From CAYRJD01 sp965247395 (GTDB taxonomy: Bacteria; Actinomycetota; Acidimicrobiia; Acidimicrobiales; Poriferisodalaceae), in assembly GCA_965247395.1 (NCBI GenBank), contig OZ252012.1, positions 682,001 to 746,000 on the forward strand: a DNA stretch of 64,000 bases, given 5' to 3'. Below the pieces are notes generated by a model, which saw nothing but the letters and a program-made list of their open reading frames with translations, was not told where the DNA came from and searched no databases. Both the position numbers and the translations under genes were made by a program. Shown here one piece after another: positions 42,691 to 51,761 of the stretch (position 1 is its first letter; the number at the start of each line of letters is the position of its first letter).

Positions 42691-42981
42691 GTGAAAAAGG
42701 GTGCGGATATTCCAAACTTGACTCCTTTTGCCGGCCTTGTGGCCGTCTTGCGTCGCCCCAAACTTTGGCGAATCACGCTTTCGCAAGCGACCGCTCTAAG
42801 ACGTAACCATTGGTGGCGGCGCCCGCCTTTTTTGCCAATGGCCGACCGGAAGTATCTGAGATTTCGATATCTGACCGCTTACGGCGATTCCGAAGCAGCC
42901 GTGCCAATGGATGATGTGCTTACCTGGCTGAGGTGGTGCAAAAGGATGAGGACCCAAAATGCAAAGGCCCAGGGTCGATGA
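42691..42981 (+). CDS. small conserved actinobacterial protein (96 aa)
   Basis: Basic protein with VLRRPKLWRITLSQATALRR and WWRRPPFLPMADRKYLRFRYLTAYGDSEA, ending in a helical WLRWCKRM segment. The WWRRPPFLP...YLRFR pattern is one I associate with short hypothetical proteins of actinobacteria; no function is known to me. GTG start. Its stop overlaps the ATG of the HNH gene as ATGA, so the two are translationally coupled. Confidence 0.8.
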   Translation: MKKGADIPNLTPFAGLVAVLRRPKLWRITLSQATALRRNHWWRRPPFLPMADRKYLRFRYLTAYGDSEAAVPMDDVLTWLRWCKRMRTQNAKAQGR

Positions 42982-43553
42982 GAGTGGGAGCACCCAGTGC
43001 CGGAAAGCCCGCTACCGCTAGCCCCTCATCAGAAGGAATACTGTCTAAACGAACGCTGGTTCTGAACGTCACCTTTCAACCGTTGGCGATCACCAACGTG
43101 CGACGCGCGATCGTGCTGGTGGTGGGCGACAAGGCGGAAGTGGTGTGTGAAGGCGAGGGCTTGGTCCGCTCGCCAAGCATGTCCATGGCCGTGCCTTCGG
43201 TCGTGCGGCTGCGTCGTATGGCGCAGGTGCCGTATCGCAATCGTGCCCCACTTCACCGCTGGGCGCTGTTTGCGCGTGACTCGTTTCGCTGCCAATACTG
43301 CGGTCGCTCAGCTGAATGCATTGACCATGTACATCCCCGTAGTCGCGGAGGCGACCACTCTTGGGAAAACGTTGTGGCTTGCTGCCGAGCATGCAACGTA
43401 GCAAAGGGTGACAGCTTGCTATCTGAGTCCAAATTTAAGCTCGAACGCAGGCCATTTGCGCCAGACCCCATGGTGGTTGCGACAGCACCGAACGAACCAG
43501 CTCCGGTTGAATGGCTGGACTACTTGCCAGAGATGGCCTCGCTATCGGCCTAG
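42978..43553 (+). CDS. HNH endonuclease family protein
   Basis: The ATG at 42978 is chosen because it forms an ATGA overlap with the upstream gene. RTLVLNVTFQPLAITNVRRAIVLVVGDKAEVV is the usual N-terminal domain of this HNH subfamily; the nuclease motif follows: CQYCGR, IDHVHPRSRGGDHSWENVVACCRACNVAKGD (H, N, H and two CxxC zinc pairs). This stand-alone HNH form is widespread in actinobacteria and cyanobacteria, with no settled substrate. About 191 residues. Confidence 0.92.
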   Translation: MRVGAPSAGKPATASPSSEGILSKRTLVLNVTFQPLAITNVRRAIVLVVGDKAEVVCEGEGLVRSPSMSMAVPSVVRLRRMAQVPYRNRAPLHRWALFARDSFRCQYCGRSAECIDHVHPRSRGGDHSWENVVACCRACNVAKGDSLLSESKFKLERRPFAPDPMVVATAPNEPAPVEWLDYLPEMASLSA

Positions 43554-44356
43554 AGAGTGCTACCGGCCTAGACGGCTTTTCTAGCCGCAACGGCTGGGCC
43601 TTAGAGCACTGGCGAGCTAGCGCGCAGTTACTCCATCAACGGCCGATCTTGGCCGACCAGCAACGCCGGGCATCGCTACTTGAACTAACGCGTCCTGCGT
43701 TAGTCTTGGGATCAACTACATCGATTCCTACTGGGGTTCCTACAGGGATTTCAACTGGCTTAACAGGAATGGAGCTGGGTAGTGAGGCTGATAATCACTT
43801 TGGGCCTGACGCAAGCATTCGTGCTGGTAGTAGCGATGTCTTACCTCGCTACGACATCGTCCGCCGCCGAAGTGGCGGGGGCTTGGTGTGGTTAGATCCA
43901 GCAGAGGCAACTTGGCTTGACGTCTTTGTGCCTGTCGGCGATACGTTGTGGCGCCGTGACGTGGCTCACTCATTTGAATGGCTTGGCAAAGCCATCGCTG
44001 AAGCCTTCGTGTCATTTGGAGCACCAGCCAGAGCACATCAGGGAGAATTTGAGCCTGGGCCAGCCGACGGTTTGATTTGCTTTGGATCGCTGGGGCATGG
44101 CGAGGTAGTGGTTGACGAGTCGTCACCCCGCAAACTGGTTGGTATCTCTCAACGTCGCACTCGTCTCGGTAGTCGCTTTCAATGTTTGTGGTACAGACAC
44201 TTCACACTCGGAGCCATAACCCAATTGGCGCGCACCGAAGACTGTGAGGCGACAACTAAGCGAGCCTGTGGCTGGAGTAATTTAGGATCTTCGTTTGACG
44301 GCATTACGAGTTTAGAAATTGCGCAACGTGTGATTGCCCACCTAACAAACGCATAA
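43511..44356 (+). CDS. lipoate-protein ligase A-like (BPL/LplA/LipB fold) protein
   Basis: N-terminal LEHWRASAQLLHQ and TRPALVLGST, then DIVRRRSGGGLVWLDPAEATWLDVFVP (lipoyl-AMP binding RRxSGGG) and RKLVGISQRRTRLGSRFQ (catalytic-lysine KxxG region) fit the lipoate-protein ligase fold. Between them a linker SIPTGVPTGISTGLTGMELG is built from 12-bp repeats. The ATG at 43511 overlaps the HNH gene by 43 bases. Whether it attaches lipoate or octanoate, or is a divergent paralogue, is not clear. Confidence 0.8.
   Translation: MAGLLARDGLAIGLESATGLDGFSSRNGWALEHWRASAQLLHQRPILADQQRRASLLELTRPALVLGSTTSIPTGVPTGISTGLTGMELGSEADNHFGPDASIRAGSSDVLPRYDIVRRRSGGGLVWLDPAEATWLDVFVPVGDTLWRRDVAHSFEWLGKAIAEAFVSFGAPARAHQGEFEPGPADGLICFGSLGHGEVVVDESSPRKLVGISQRRTRLGSRFQCLWYRHFTLGAITQLARTEDCEATTKRACGWSNLGSSFDGITSLEIAQRVIAHLTNA
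43721..43768. repeat. 12-bp tandem units in the lipoate-ligase-like gene
   Basis: tcgattcctact, ggggttcctaca, gggatttcaact and ggcttaacagga follow at 12-bp spacing and encode the tetrapeptide series IPTG, VPTG, ISTG, LTGM. Confidence 0.7.
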
Positions 44357-44378
44357 TCCAAGACTGGATGCTCAAAAC

Positions 44379-45410
44379 GTGCCTCATACACATTCACAGA
44401 GTTCAGTGATCGCTGAAGACAAAAGCTTCGACAGCAACACAGCTGGACAACCTGGAGCGCTGCCCGACGAGTTCGCGGCGACGTTCAAGCGAGTGGCGAA
44501 CAACATCGCCACCGTTATTCGCGGCAAAGACGATGTAATAACCCAAGCGCTGTTGTGCCTGATAGCTGACGGGCATTTGCTAATTGAGGATGTCCCAGGC
44601 GTGGGCAAGACCAGCCTGGCCAAGGCGTTAGCGGCCTCGGTTAGTGGCACGTTCGGTCGGATCCAGTTCACGCCCGATGTCCTACCCACCGACGTCTTGG
44701 GAGTTGACACCTGGAACGAGCAGACCTCAACGTTTGAATTTCACGCGGGCGCGATCTTCTCCAACATCGTGTTGGTTGACGAAATCAACCGCGCTTCACC
44801 AAAGACTCAGGCCGCCTTGTTAGAGGTAATGGAAGAACGCCAGGTAACGACCGATCGCGTTACCCGCAGCCTTGAGCGTCCGTTCATGGTTATCGCCACA
44901 CAGAATCCGATTGAGCATGAGGGCACCTATCCCCTACCCGAATCCCAGCTAGATCGCTTCATGATGCGCCTTAGCGTCGGCTATCCGGACCCAAGCGCGT
45001 CGGTTGAAATCCTTGAGACTCATGGCGTATTGGCCGACTCCAACATCCAGATTGTCCCGGTGGCAACCGTTGCGGAGCTACTGCAAATGGCAAAGACGGT
45101 TGCAGACGTGCATGTAGCCAACGAAATTCGCCACTACATCGTGGCAGTTGCCGATGGCACTCGGAGGCACCACTCCATCAAGCTAGGAATGAGCCCGCGA
45201 GCCAGCCTTAACTTGCAACGTGTCGCTCAGGCTCATGCCGCATCGCAAAGCCGTAACTACGTGGTACCCGACGACATCAAGGCCGTAGCTGAATCTGTAA
45301 CCGGACACAGACTGCTGTTAACCACCGATGCATTACTGCAAGGCATAACCACTCACCAAGCAATCGAGGAAGTGCTGGCCACCGTGCCCGTACCGACAGC
45401 CACGGGCTAA
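44379..45410 (+). CDS. MoxR family AAA+ ATPase
   Basis: AAA+ chaperone-like ATPase of 343 residues. Walker A in LIEDVPGVGKTSLAKAL, Walker B in IVLVDEINRASPKTQAALLEVMEE, sensor ATQNPIEHEGTYPLPESQLDRFMMRL. MoxR proteins act with DUF58/VWA proteins on folding or metal insertion of other proteins. It is the first gene of a MoxR-DUF58-transglutaminase operon, a common trio. GTG start. Confidence 0.95.
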   Translation: MPHTHSQSSVIAEDKSFDSNTAGQPGALPDEFAATFKRVANNIATVIRGKDDVITQALLCLIADGHLLIEDVPGVGKTSLAKALAASVSGTFGRIQFTPDVLPTDVLGVDTWNEQTSTFEFHAGAIFSNIVLVDEINRASPKTQAALLEVMEERQVTTDRVTRSLERPFMVIATQNPIEHEGTYPLPESQLDRFMMRLSVGYPDPSASVEILETHGVLADSNIQIVPVATVAELLQMAKTVADVHVANEIRHYIVAVADGTRRHHSIKLGMSPRASLNLQRVAQAHAASQSRNYVVPDDIKAVAESVTGHRLLLTTDALLQGITTHQAIEEVLATVPVPTATG

Positions 45411-45425
45411 CAAGTCAGGCAAAAA

Positions 45426-46763
45426 ATGAAGCTGACAAACCGCGGCTGGCAACTCTGCTTGTTAGCGCTAGTCATCGCTGCGTTAGGTCGCGTGCTGGCC
45501 ATAGTTGAACTGATCGTGATCGGACTTTCAATTTTGGCTCTGGTGGGAGTATCAGCCGCATGGATTGTTAGCACTCGCATGCGGTTGCGACTGCAACGTT
45601 CAGTTAATCCGACACGGGTGCACGCCGGTGACACTGCTGTTGTAAACCTGCGTGTTACCAATCTGGGACGTCGCACCCCCGCCTTCACAATTACCGACTT
45701 CGTTACCGGAACAAACGGCGCCACGTTGCAAACAGGACCGCTACGCACCGCCATGACGTCGCAAGGCTCGTATCTATTACCAACGAGTCGGCGCGGGCGT
45801 TTAGAGGTAGGGCCAGCGAAGGTCACTGTGACCGACCCACTGGGTATTGCAGAAATATCGCTGAATGTAGGCAAAGCCGCGAATTTCGTTGTATACCCGA
45901 AAATCGTGCCGCTACCAGCAATGACTCTCGCCACCGGTCCTCAGGCGTTGGCCGCTAGCGGCAAGCTGCACTCATTGCACCGCTCCGGAGAGGATTTCTA
46001 CGCTCTGCGCGATTACACCGTCGGTGACGATCCTCGGCGGATTCACTGGCGCTCCACTGCGCGGCTGGGGCGACCGATGGTGCGAGAGGGCGAGATTGCC
46101 CGCCAAAACCAGTTATCTGTTCTGCTTGACACACGCGCCGACTCATACGTCGGTAGCAATACCGGTCCCAATACCAGTAGCAATGCCGGTCTCAGCAACA
46201 ACGATGCGATTACAAAGTCGTTTGACACCGCGGTAACGGTTGCTGCCAGCGTCATAGCCACCACGCTGAGACGCGGTGATGCCGTCAGGTTGGTGACCAC
46301 AAGTGGTGCGGTGATTGGTTTTGCTTCCGCTGAGCACAGTGCCACTGAGATCTTTAATCATCTAGCCGAGGTAACGCTTAACGAGCTCGGTGCGCTGAGG
46401 CCAGCTTTGAACCACTTGGGTGGGCGCGATGTAGGGGCCGTCGTGGTGGTCGTTGGCCCGCACCAACCTGACTCTGCTACCGACCTCGCAGTTATTGCCG
46501 CTCTGTCTCGCCAGGCCAGCTCATTCGTAACTCTGCGAGCTGGAGGTGCTAGCCCTATCTCAACAACCAGTGCGGCCCCGACAGCTACGGCACACGGGGC
46601 AATGGCCTTAGCGGACGTTGCAGACCCTTCACAACTTCCAGCGGCCTGGGAGCGTGCCTGCAGCCTGGCTGGAGGTAGCAGCGTTTGGTCGGCGACCGGA
46701 TCGGCTGGACCAGTTGGCCTAGGTGAGCTAACCGATGGTTCTCTCAGTGGGGTGTCGCAATGA
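45426..46763 (+). CDS. DUF58 domain protein
   Basis: Two N-terminal TM segments (LCLLALVIAALGRVLAIVEL; LSILALVGVSAAWIV), a beta-rich region and the DUF58 signature SGEDFYALRDYTVGDDPRRIHWRSTARLGRPMVREGE, followed by a VWA-like domain (LSVLLDTRADSY). An insertion GSNTGPNTSSNAGLSNN inside the VWA part is encoded by 12-bp repeats at 46152. Placed between moxR and the transglutaminase gene, overlapping the latter by 4 bases. Confidence 0.92.
   Translation: MKLTNRGWQLCLLALVIAALGRVLAIVELIVIGLSILALVGVSAAWIVSTRMRLRLQRSVNPTRVHAGDTAVVNLRVTNLGRRTPAFTITDFVTGTNGATLQTGPLRTAMTSQGSYLLPTSRRGRLEVGPAKVTVTDPLGIAEISLNVGKAANFVVYPKIVPLPAMTLATGPQALAASGKLHSLHRSGEDFYALRDYTVGDDPRRIHWRSTARLGRPMVREGEIARQNQLSVLLDTRADSYVGSNTGPNTSSNAGLSNNDAITKSFDTAVTVAASVIATTLRRGDAVRLVTTSGAVIGFASAEHSATEIFNHLAEVTLNELGALRPALNHLGGRDVGAVVVVVGPHQPDSATDLAVIAALSRQASSFVTLRAGGASPISTTSAAPTATAHGAMALADVADPSQLPAAWERACSLAGGSSVWSATGSAGPVGLGELTDGSLSGVSQ
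46152..46199. repeat. four 12-bp tandem units in the DUF58 gene
   Basis: ggtagcaatacc, ggtcccaatacc, agtagcaatgcc and ggtctcagcaac follow at 12-bp spacing and encode GSNT, GPNT, SSNA, GLSN. Confidence 0.85.
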
Positions 46764-49096
46764 GCACTACCACCAGTGAACGACCGGGCACAGCACAACC
46801 CGCAGCAAGCCAGGGCGCACCATCACAAGAAACCCAACCCAATCAGCCCATGTGGTGGTCGGAGTTTTGGCTGGTTGCGTTGGCGGTAGTAATCATTTTG
46901 GCCACTCGCCGGCTTTTTGATTCTTGGGACTACCTGTTCATCATGCTGCTGATAGGAGTCGGCACTCATGCGTTGATGAGAGAAATGCGTCGTCAGCACT
47001 GGCACCTGGCACTTGCAACGCCTACCACATTGGTGTTGAGCGGATGGCTGTGCGCCAAGCTGCTTTACGACCAGACGCTTTACGGCGGAGTCTTCCCCAC
47101 CATCTCCACATTTAAGGACATAGGAGCAGACCTTTCAGATTCTTGGTTTGCGTTCGGCTACGTCGTAGCTCCAACCGAGGCCACCAACGGTTTCCTACTT
47201 GCTACGGCCATCGTCGCCTGGGCGATCGCAGCATCCGCGGACAGTCTGGCATTTAGACATAGGGGCATTTTGTCGGCCTGTGTCCCCTCTTTTGTGCTGA
47301 TGATGTTTATAGGTGCTCTGGCCACCGATGGCTGGGCGGCTTTAAGCGCAGGTGTGGCGCTATTTTGCGCAGTGCTTTTTGCGGTTACGCATCGTCTCAC
47401 CTACAGCAACGTGCCCTGGCTACGCGGTGGTAGTCCGATCCGTCGCCAGGCTCACGCACCTGTCAGGCTTTCGTTGGGGCTGGCCGCTATGGCAGCCGTC
47501 GGCGCAATTTTGCTTACCCCTCTGCTGCCTGGTGCCGAAGGCGAAGCGTTGATCGCATTGAAAGAACTAGACGGGGGCAGTAGCTCGGCACGTGTTGCAC
47601 TAAACCCGCTTGTTGATGCACGCGGTCGGCTCGTCTCAAACTCAAACGTTGAACTGTTCAGCGTCGAAGCCAATGCTCCCGCTTACTGGCGAGTCTCTGC
47701 GCTTGGAACCTTCGATGGTTTCGTCTGGGGTTCAGACAGGTCATATTCCGATGCTTCAGGTCAACTTCGCGAACTCAATCCCAATGAACAGGTACTAAAC
47801 CAGGTTGTGACCATCGGGGCACTCGACAGCGTTTGGCTGCCGGCCGCATTTGAACCTGTCCAATTTGAAGGTGAAGACACTCTTTACGATCCAGAGACCG
47901 CCACGTTGGTTTTACGCGGTGGTGTGGAGCTAGAAACCGAACGGTCATACACGGTTGTGTCCGCTACTGACCTACCCACCTTTGAGCAGTTGAGTGCCGC
48001 AGACGATGTTGTGCCAGCAGAGATCGCGGCCTATTACACAGATCTGCCGGACGACTTCAATCCTGAGATCGTTGCGCTGGCCGAACAAGTAACCGCGCAG
48101 GCAACCACTCCGTTTGAAAAAGCGCTGGCCTTGCAGAACTTTTTCCTTGACAATTTCACCTACTCCCTAGCGGCAACAAGCGGTCATGATGCCGATCGGC
48201 TGCAGCGATTCTTGTACGAAGAACGCAGCGGCTATTGCGAGCAGTTCGCTGGAAGTTATGCCGCGATGGCGCGCGCCATCGGACTGGCTGCGCGTGTTGC
48301 GGTCGGCTTCACTCCTGGTGAGTTGATAGACGGCGTTTATGTGGTGCGGGGCGAGCACTATCACGCTTGGCCCGAGGTGTGGATCGGTGACCGGTGGGTG
48401 TACTTCGAGCCAACTCCAGGCCGCGGTGCACCAGGCGCAACTGCCTACACAGGTGTTGCTGTTCAACAAGCTGCACCTGGAGATCCGGGTGGAGTGGAGA
48501 TAAGCGAAGATCCGCTCGAAGACATAGCTCCAGGAGACCTGGGCGTACCGCCGTCGGATTTAACCGGCTTCATCGAGGACTTCACAGGTGATACGGGCAC
48601 CGCTTCTGCGGTGTTCAATTGGAATTGGCTGCTCGTACCCCTGGCACTGTTAGCGGCGTCAGGCCTGGTGTGGTTGATAGCCGTGCCGGTGCTGGCCAGA
48701 CAACAACGGCTTACACGACACAAACGAGCACGCGGAAACCATCGATCCGAAGTGCAGTCCAGCTGGCTGGATCTCTGCGAGGCACTGCAAGCCACGGGCA
48801 CACAACGCTCAGCCTGTGAGTCACATAGAGAGTTCGCAAAACGCGCAGCCAGCACCAACATGCTGGACCCCGCGACGGCCGATGAGATAGCGCGCACGAT
48901 GGATTACGCATGCTTTGCAAAACAAACGCCTGACAAAAAAGCAACTGCTGTACTGAACTCAAGAGTGCACGAACTCACGCGTGTGGTGCGAGCGCAAAGC
49001 ACCGCCTTCATTCGCTTTCGCCACACCTATCGATTCGGCTCCAAGCTCGATCCAGACGAGCACGGTGCCAATCGCGCCAGCAGAGCTGGCGGCTAA
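46760..49096 (+). CDS. transglutaminase-like membrane protein (TgpA family)
   Basis: 778 residues. About six to seven TM segments fill residues 30-250; an extracytoplasmic domain leads to the transglutaminase core RSGYCEQFAGSYAAMARAIGLAARVAVGF (Cys493) and GEHYHAWPEVWIGDRWVYFEPTPG (His533/535 and the acid). One more TM segment (WNWLLVPLALLAASGLVWLIAV) and a cytoplasmic DUF4129-like tail follow. Partner of MoxR and DUF58. The end of the gene runs into a tandem repeat that supplies its last codons and stop. Confidence 0.92.
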   Translation: MSTTTSERPGTAQPAASQGAPSQETQPNQPMWWSEFWLVALAVVIILATRRLFDSWDYLFIMLLIGVGTHALMREMRRQHWHLALATPTTLVLSGWLCAKLLYDQTLYGGVFPTISTFKDIGADLSDSWFAFGYVVAPTEATNGFLLATAIVAWAIAASADSLAFRHRGILSACVPSFVLMMFIGALATDGWAALSAGVALFCAVLFAVTHRLTYSNVPWLRGGSPIRRQAHAPVRLSLGLAAMAAVGAILLTPLLPGAEGEALIALKELDGGSSSARVALNPLVDARGRLVSNSNVELFSVEANAPAYWRVSALGTFDGFVWGSDRSYSDASGQLRELNPNEQVLNQVVTIGALDSVWLPAAFEPVQFEGEDTLYDPETATLVLRGGVELETERSYTVVSATDLPTFEQLSAADDVVPAEIAAYYTDLPDDFNPEIVALAEQVTAQATTPFEKALALQNFFLDNFTYSLAATSGHDADRLQRFLYEERSGYCEQFAGSYAAMARAIGLAARVAVGFTPGELIDGVYVVRGEHYHAWPEVWIGDRWVYFEPTPGRGAPGATAYTGVAVQQAAPGDPGGVEISEDPLEDIAPGDLGVPPSDLTGFIEDFTGDTGTASAVFNWNWLLVPLALLAASGLVWLIAVPVLARQQRLTRHKRARGNHRSEVQSSWLDLCEALQATGTQRSACESHREFAKRAASTNMLDPATADEIARTMDYACFAKQTPDKKATAVLNSRVHELTRVVRAQSTAFIRFRHTYRFGSKLDPDEHGANRASRAGG

Positions 49097-49229
49097 GCCA
49101 TTGGCGTCAGTAGAGCTGGCGGCTAGGGCAACGCGCCAACAGAACCGACGGCTAAGCCATTGGCGTCAGTAGAGCTGGCGGCTAGGGCAACGCGTCAGTA
49201 GAACCGACGGCCAGGGCAAATAGCGCTCG
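49082..49229. repeat. 29/30-bp tandem repeat with 59-bp higher-order period
   Basis: Five units begin near 49082, 49112, 49141, 49171 and 49200, alternating two forms: ...ctggcggctaagccattggcg... (30 bp) and ...ctggcggctagggcaacgcg... (29 bp). Units 1-2 and 3-4 are near-copies at a 59-bp period. The first unit lies in the 3' end of the transglutaminase gene and contains its stop; the rest is non-coding. Confidence 0.88.
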
Positions 49230-49255
49230 CGCTAACGCTGCCCGCTAGCGCTATT
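49219..49255. terminator. candidate bidirectional terminator hairpin
   Basis: aatagcgctcgcg (49219-49231) pairs with cgctagcgctatt (49243-49255) over 13 positions with one mismatch, around an 11-base loop. It lies between the convergent transglutaminase and DUF3040 genes. There is no long T run, so it is a candidate only. Confidence 0.5.
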
Positions 49256-49270
49256 AGTTAGGGCCGGTAG

Positions 49271-49648
49271 TTAGAGCTGGTCGCGCTTAAAGCGCTTGCG
49301 CATGCGCTCGGAAAGCGTGTCCGCGCCGCGCCCCGGTCGCCTAGACCGTAATGTCATAGACACCTTCGCTAGTCCCAGTCGTCCCATGGCTCGCAAATTT
49401 CGTTCGATCGTTACCGTGCTCAAGAACATCAGCAGGAACGCCACAAAAGCCACCAGCACATGAACCTGCAGTCCAACGATCACGCCCACGAGTCCCAGTA
49501 AGCCCAACAATACCGACCAACGAATATTGCGTAGCGCGTGTTTATAAAGCGTTGTTTCTGAGACCTCTTTAGCAAACTTGGGGTCTGTGTCGTAGAAATC
49601 CTTCTCGATTTCCTGCAAGATTCTTTGTTCGTCATTAGAGAGCGGCAT
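49271..49648 (-). CDS. DUF3040 small membrane protein
   Basis: 125 residues. MPLSNDEQRILQEIEKDFYDTDPKFA is the family signature, followed by two TM segments (NIRWSVLLGLLGLVGVIVGL and VLVAFVAFLLMFLSTV). DUF3040 proteins are actinobacterial and their role is unknown. Basic C-terminus RMRKRFKRDQL. Confidence 0.92.
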   Translation of the reverse strand: MPLSNDEQRILQEIEKDFYDTDPKFAKEVSETTLYKHALRNIRWSVLLGLLGLVGVIVGLQVHVLVAFVAFLLMFLSTVTIERNLRAMGRLGLAKVSMTLRSRRPGRGADTLSERMRKRFKRDQL

Positions 49649-49761
49649 CTGATCTCCGAACCACTTTTGTAAGACTTGCTGACTACTTTACGACCGCGAT
49701 TAACGTTTACCGCGTGCTCCTAGTGTAGGTCTGCCACGGCCGGATTGCAGCAGCGCGCTCT

Positions 49762-51141
49762 TTAGGGGTTTGCGCGTGGGTTGGCAGGCCGGTTGGCAAG
49801 GTTGTGCCCAAACCCCAGGCCGATGGCGTCTCCCCCGAAGCGTCCACGAATATCATCCACGGCCGCGGCTAGTCGTTGTTCAGCAGCTAGTGCTAACGGG
49901 CTAGTTGTTGCGGCTGTGCCATGAGTCTGCTCATCACCGATAACGGTATCTCTAACAACCCCTAGATCAAGCATTAACTGTGAGAGCGCTCCCGAATCAT
50001 CTGTTCCCGAATAGTCAGCCGAGACGGACTCGGTGAAAGCGGGCTCCAGATGTGAAATCGACACGCCGATGAGCCGCGCCCCTTGCGCTACGTCAAACGG
50101 ACTCAATTGGCTCATCAGCTGGTGTAACAAATCCATCGCTATGTCCGCAATGCGCGTAGCCGTGTCGACGGCTGGCTCGGTGGCGGGCAATGTTGTAACA
50201 CGTGTCTTGATCTTGAAATCAGCCAGCTTTACTTTCAGTTGCACCGATCGTCCTGTCACCCCACCACGCCTTAGACGCCATGCCACTGCGTCTGATAGCT
50301 GGGTGATCTTGCTGCGCATCACGGCCACATCGGTTACATCGGTCGCGAACGTTTCCTCGTGCCCTATCGACTTGGCAACGCGCTCACCTTCAACTGCTCG
50401 ATCGTCAAGCCCTTGTGCTAGCCGCTCCAAGTGTTTTCCGCGGGCAACACCAAAAGTGGCGGTCAGCGCGGCAGCTGGTACTGCGGCTAAATCGCCAACA
50501 GTGTTAATGCCCATTTCCTCCAGGCGTCTCTCTGTCATCTTGCCCACACCCCACAAAGCCTTTACAGGCAAGGCATGTAGAAAACGCAGCTGTTCGCGAA
50601 CAGGCAGAACGCAAACACCCAGCCCCGGTGCTTGACCATGGGCTGTGATACGAGGTTTTGCCGCAACCGACGCCAGCTTCGCAAGTGCTTTGTTGGAGGC
50701 AACGCCTATCGAGCAATTCAGTTGCGTGGCTTCGCTGATGGCCGCACGGATCACCCAGGCGATCTGCTCAGAAGAGCCAAACAATGCATGGGCGCCGCTC
50801 ACATCTAAGAACGCCTCATCTAGCCCTACGAACTCCATCATCGGCGTAAACGACTCAAAGATCTCTCGAATGTTCCGCGAAGCTGCGGAATAGAGCTCAA
50901 AGGTTGGTGATACGAAAGCGGCATTGGGGCATAGGCGCTGCGCCTGAGCTATCGGCATAGCCGAATGCACTCCGTTCGCACGCGCCTCATAACTGGCAGA
51001 AGCCACTACGCCTCTGCCTCCAGTGCCACCCACGATGATCGCTCGCTTAGCCAGCGAGGGATCTTTCAGGCGCTCCACCTCGGCAAAAAACGCATCCATA
51101 TCGACGTGCAGGATTGGCAGGTTTGTGTTGGGTGCTGGCAT
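49762..51141 (-). CDS. dinB: DNA polymerase IV (Y family)
   Basis: Translesion polymerase. ILHVDMDAFFAEVE and FVGLDEAFLDVSG carry the catalytic acidic residues; GVASNKALAKLASVAAKP, ALWGVGKMTERRLEEMGINTVGDLA (helix-hairpin-helix thumb) and the little-finger region are complete. The ATG at 51141 (MPAPNTNLP) is chosen over an upstream start that would include Arg/His-rich residues overlapping the NUDIX gene. No clear beta-clamp motif can be named in the C-terminal tail. Confidence 0.95.
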   Translation of the reverse strand: MPAPNTNLPILHVDMDAFFAEVERLKDPSLAKRAIIVGGTGGRGVVASASYEARANGVHSAMPIAQAQRLCPNAAFVSPTFELYSAASRNIREIFESFTPMMEFVGLDEAFLDVSGAHALFGSSEQIAWVIRAAISEATQLNCSIGVASNKALAKLASVAAKPRITAHGQAPGLGVCVLPVREQLRFLHALPVKALWGVGKMTERRLEEMGINTVGDLAAVPAAALTATFGVARGKHLERLAQGLDDRAVEGERVAKSIGHEETFATDVTDVAVMRSKITQLSDAVAWRLRRGGVTGRSVQLKVKLADFKIKTRVTTLPATEPAVDTATRIADIAMDLLHQLMSQLSPFDVAQGARLIGVSISHLEPAFTESVSADYSGTDDSGALSQLMLDLGVVRDTVIGDEQTHGTAATTSPLALAAEQRLAAAVDDIRGRFGGDAIGLGFGHNLANRPANPRANP

Positions 51142-51152
51142 TGCTTCAGTCT

Positions 51153-51686
51153 TTATTTCAGTTTTTCGACATGCATGTCTTCCCGGTTGATGCCGTGAAT
51201 CATGTAACAAAACTGCTGGCATGGCTGCGCTGTAGTTCGGGTGTGCGATTCGACAGCGCTTAACGCACCAAGAGGCTGATCGTCTAAATACCTTTGCAGC
51301 GGTTCGGCAAACCAGCGCTGGTGGCCCACTAGCAAGGCGTCGATCTCGTGGCTTCGTACCCAGCGGGCATCAATCACGATTCCATCCGGATCGTCAATCA
51401 CCAGATCACCTTCGTGCGCTTGACTTTTATAGACCTCAACCGTCAACGTCCAACCCATATCGGGAGCCTCGGCAGAAACCGTGTAAACGGGGCCTTGCCA
51501 GCTAGCTACTACCAGGCCGGTTTCCTCGGTGACCTCGCGGGTGAGGCCTTCAATCACGGTTTCGCCCGCATCAATTACACCGCCCGGGGTGGTCCAGTCT
51601 GTTTTTCCATCACGGCGCCGATTATTAACCATCAGCAAGGAATCACCTGAGGTAATGATCCCGCCACCGACGGCCCAATCGCGCAT
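51153..51686 (-). CDS. NUDIX hydrolase
   Basis: The NUDIX box GGVIDAGETVIEGLTREVTEET fits GX5EX7REUXEEXGU. WAVGGGIITSGDSLLMV is the first strand of the fold. About 177 residues from the ATG at 51686; a TTG at 51725 could add 13 residues. Substrate not predictable. It is directly upstream of dinB, so a nucleotide-pool role is possible but not shown. Confidence 0.88.
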   Translation of the reverse strand: MRDWAVGGGIITSGDSLLMVNNRRRDGKTDWTTPGGVIDAGETVIEGLTREVTEETGLVVASWQGPVYTVSAEAPDMGWTLTVEVYKSQAHEGDLVIDDPDGIVIDARWVRSHEIDALLVGHQRWFAEPLQRYLDDQPLGALSAVESHTRTTAQPCQQFCYMIHGINREDMHVEKLK

Positions 51687-51761
51687 GATTGATTCTGCCA
51701 CCGCAACGGTCTCGTTAGTGAGCAAAGCAGTGAAGCACTTAGCTCTATCTAGGCTGATCCC

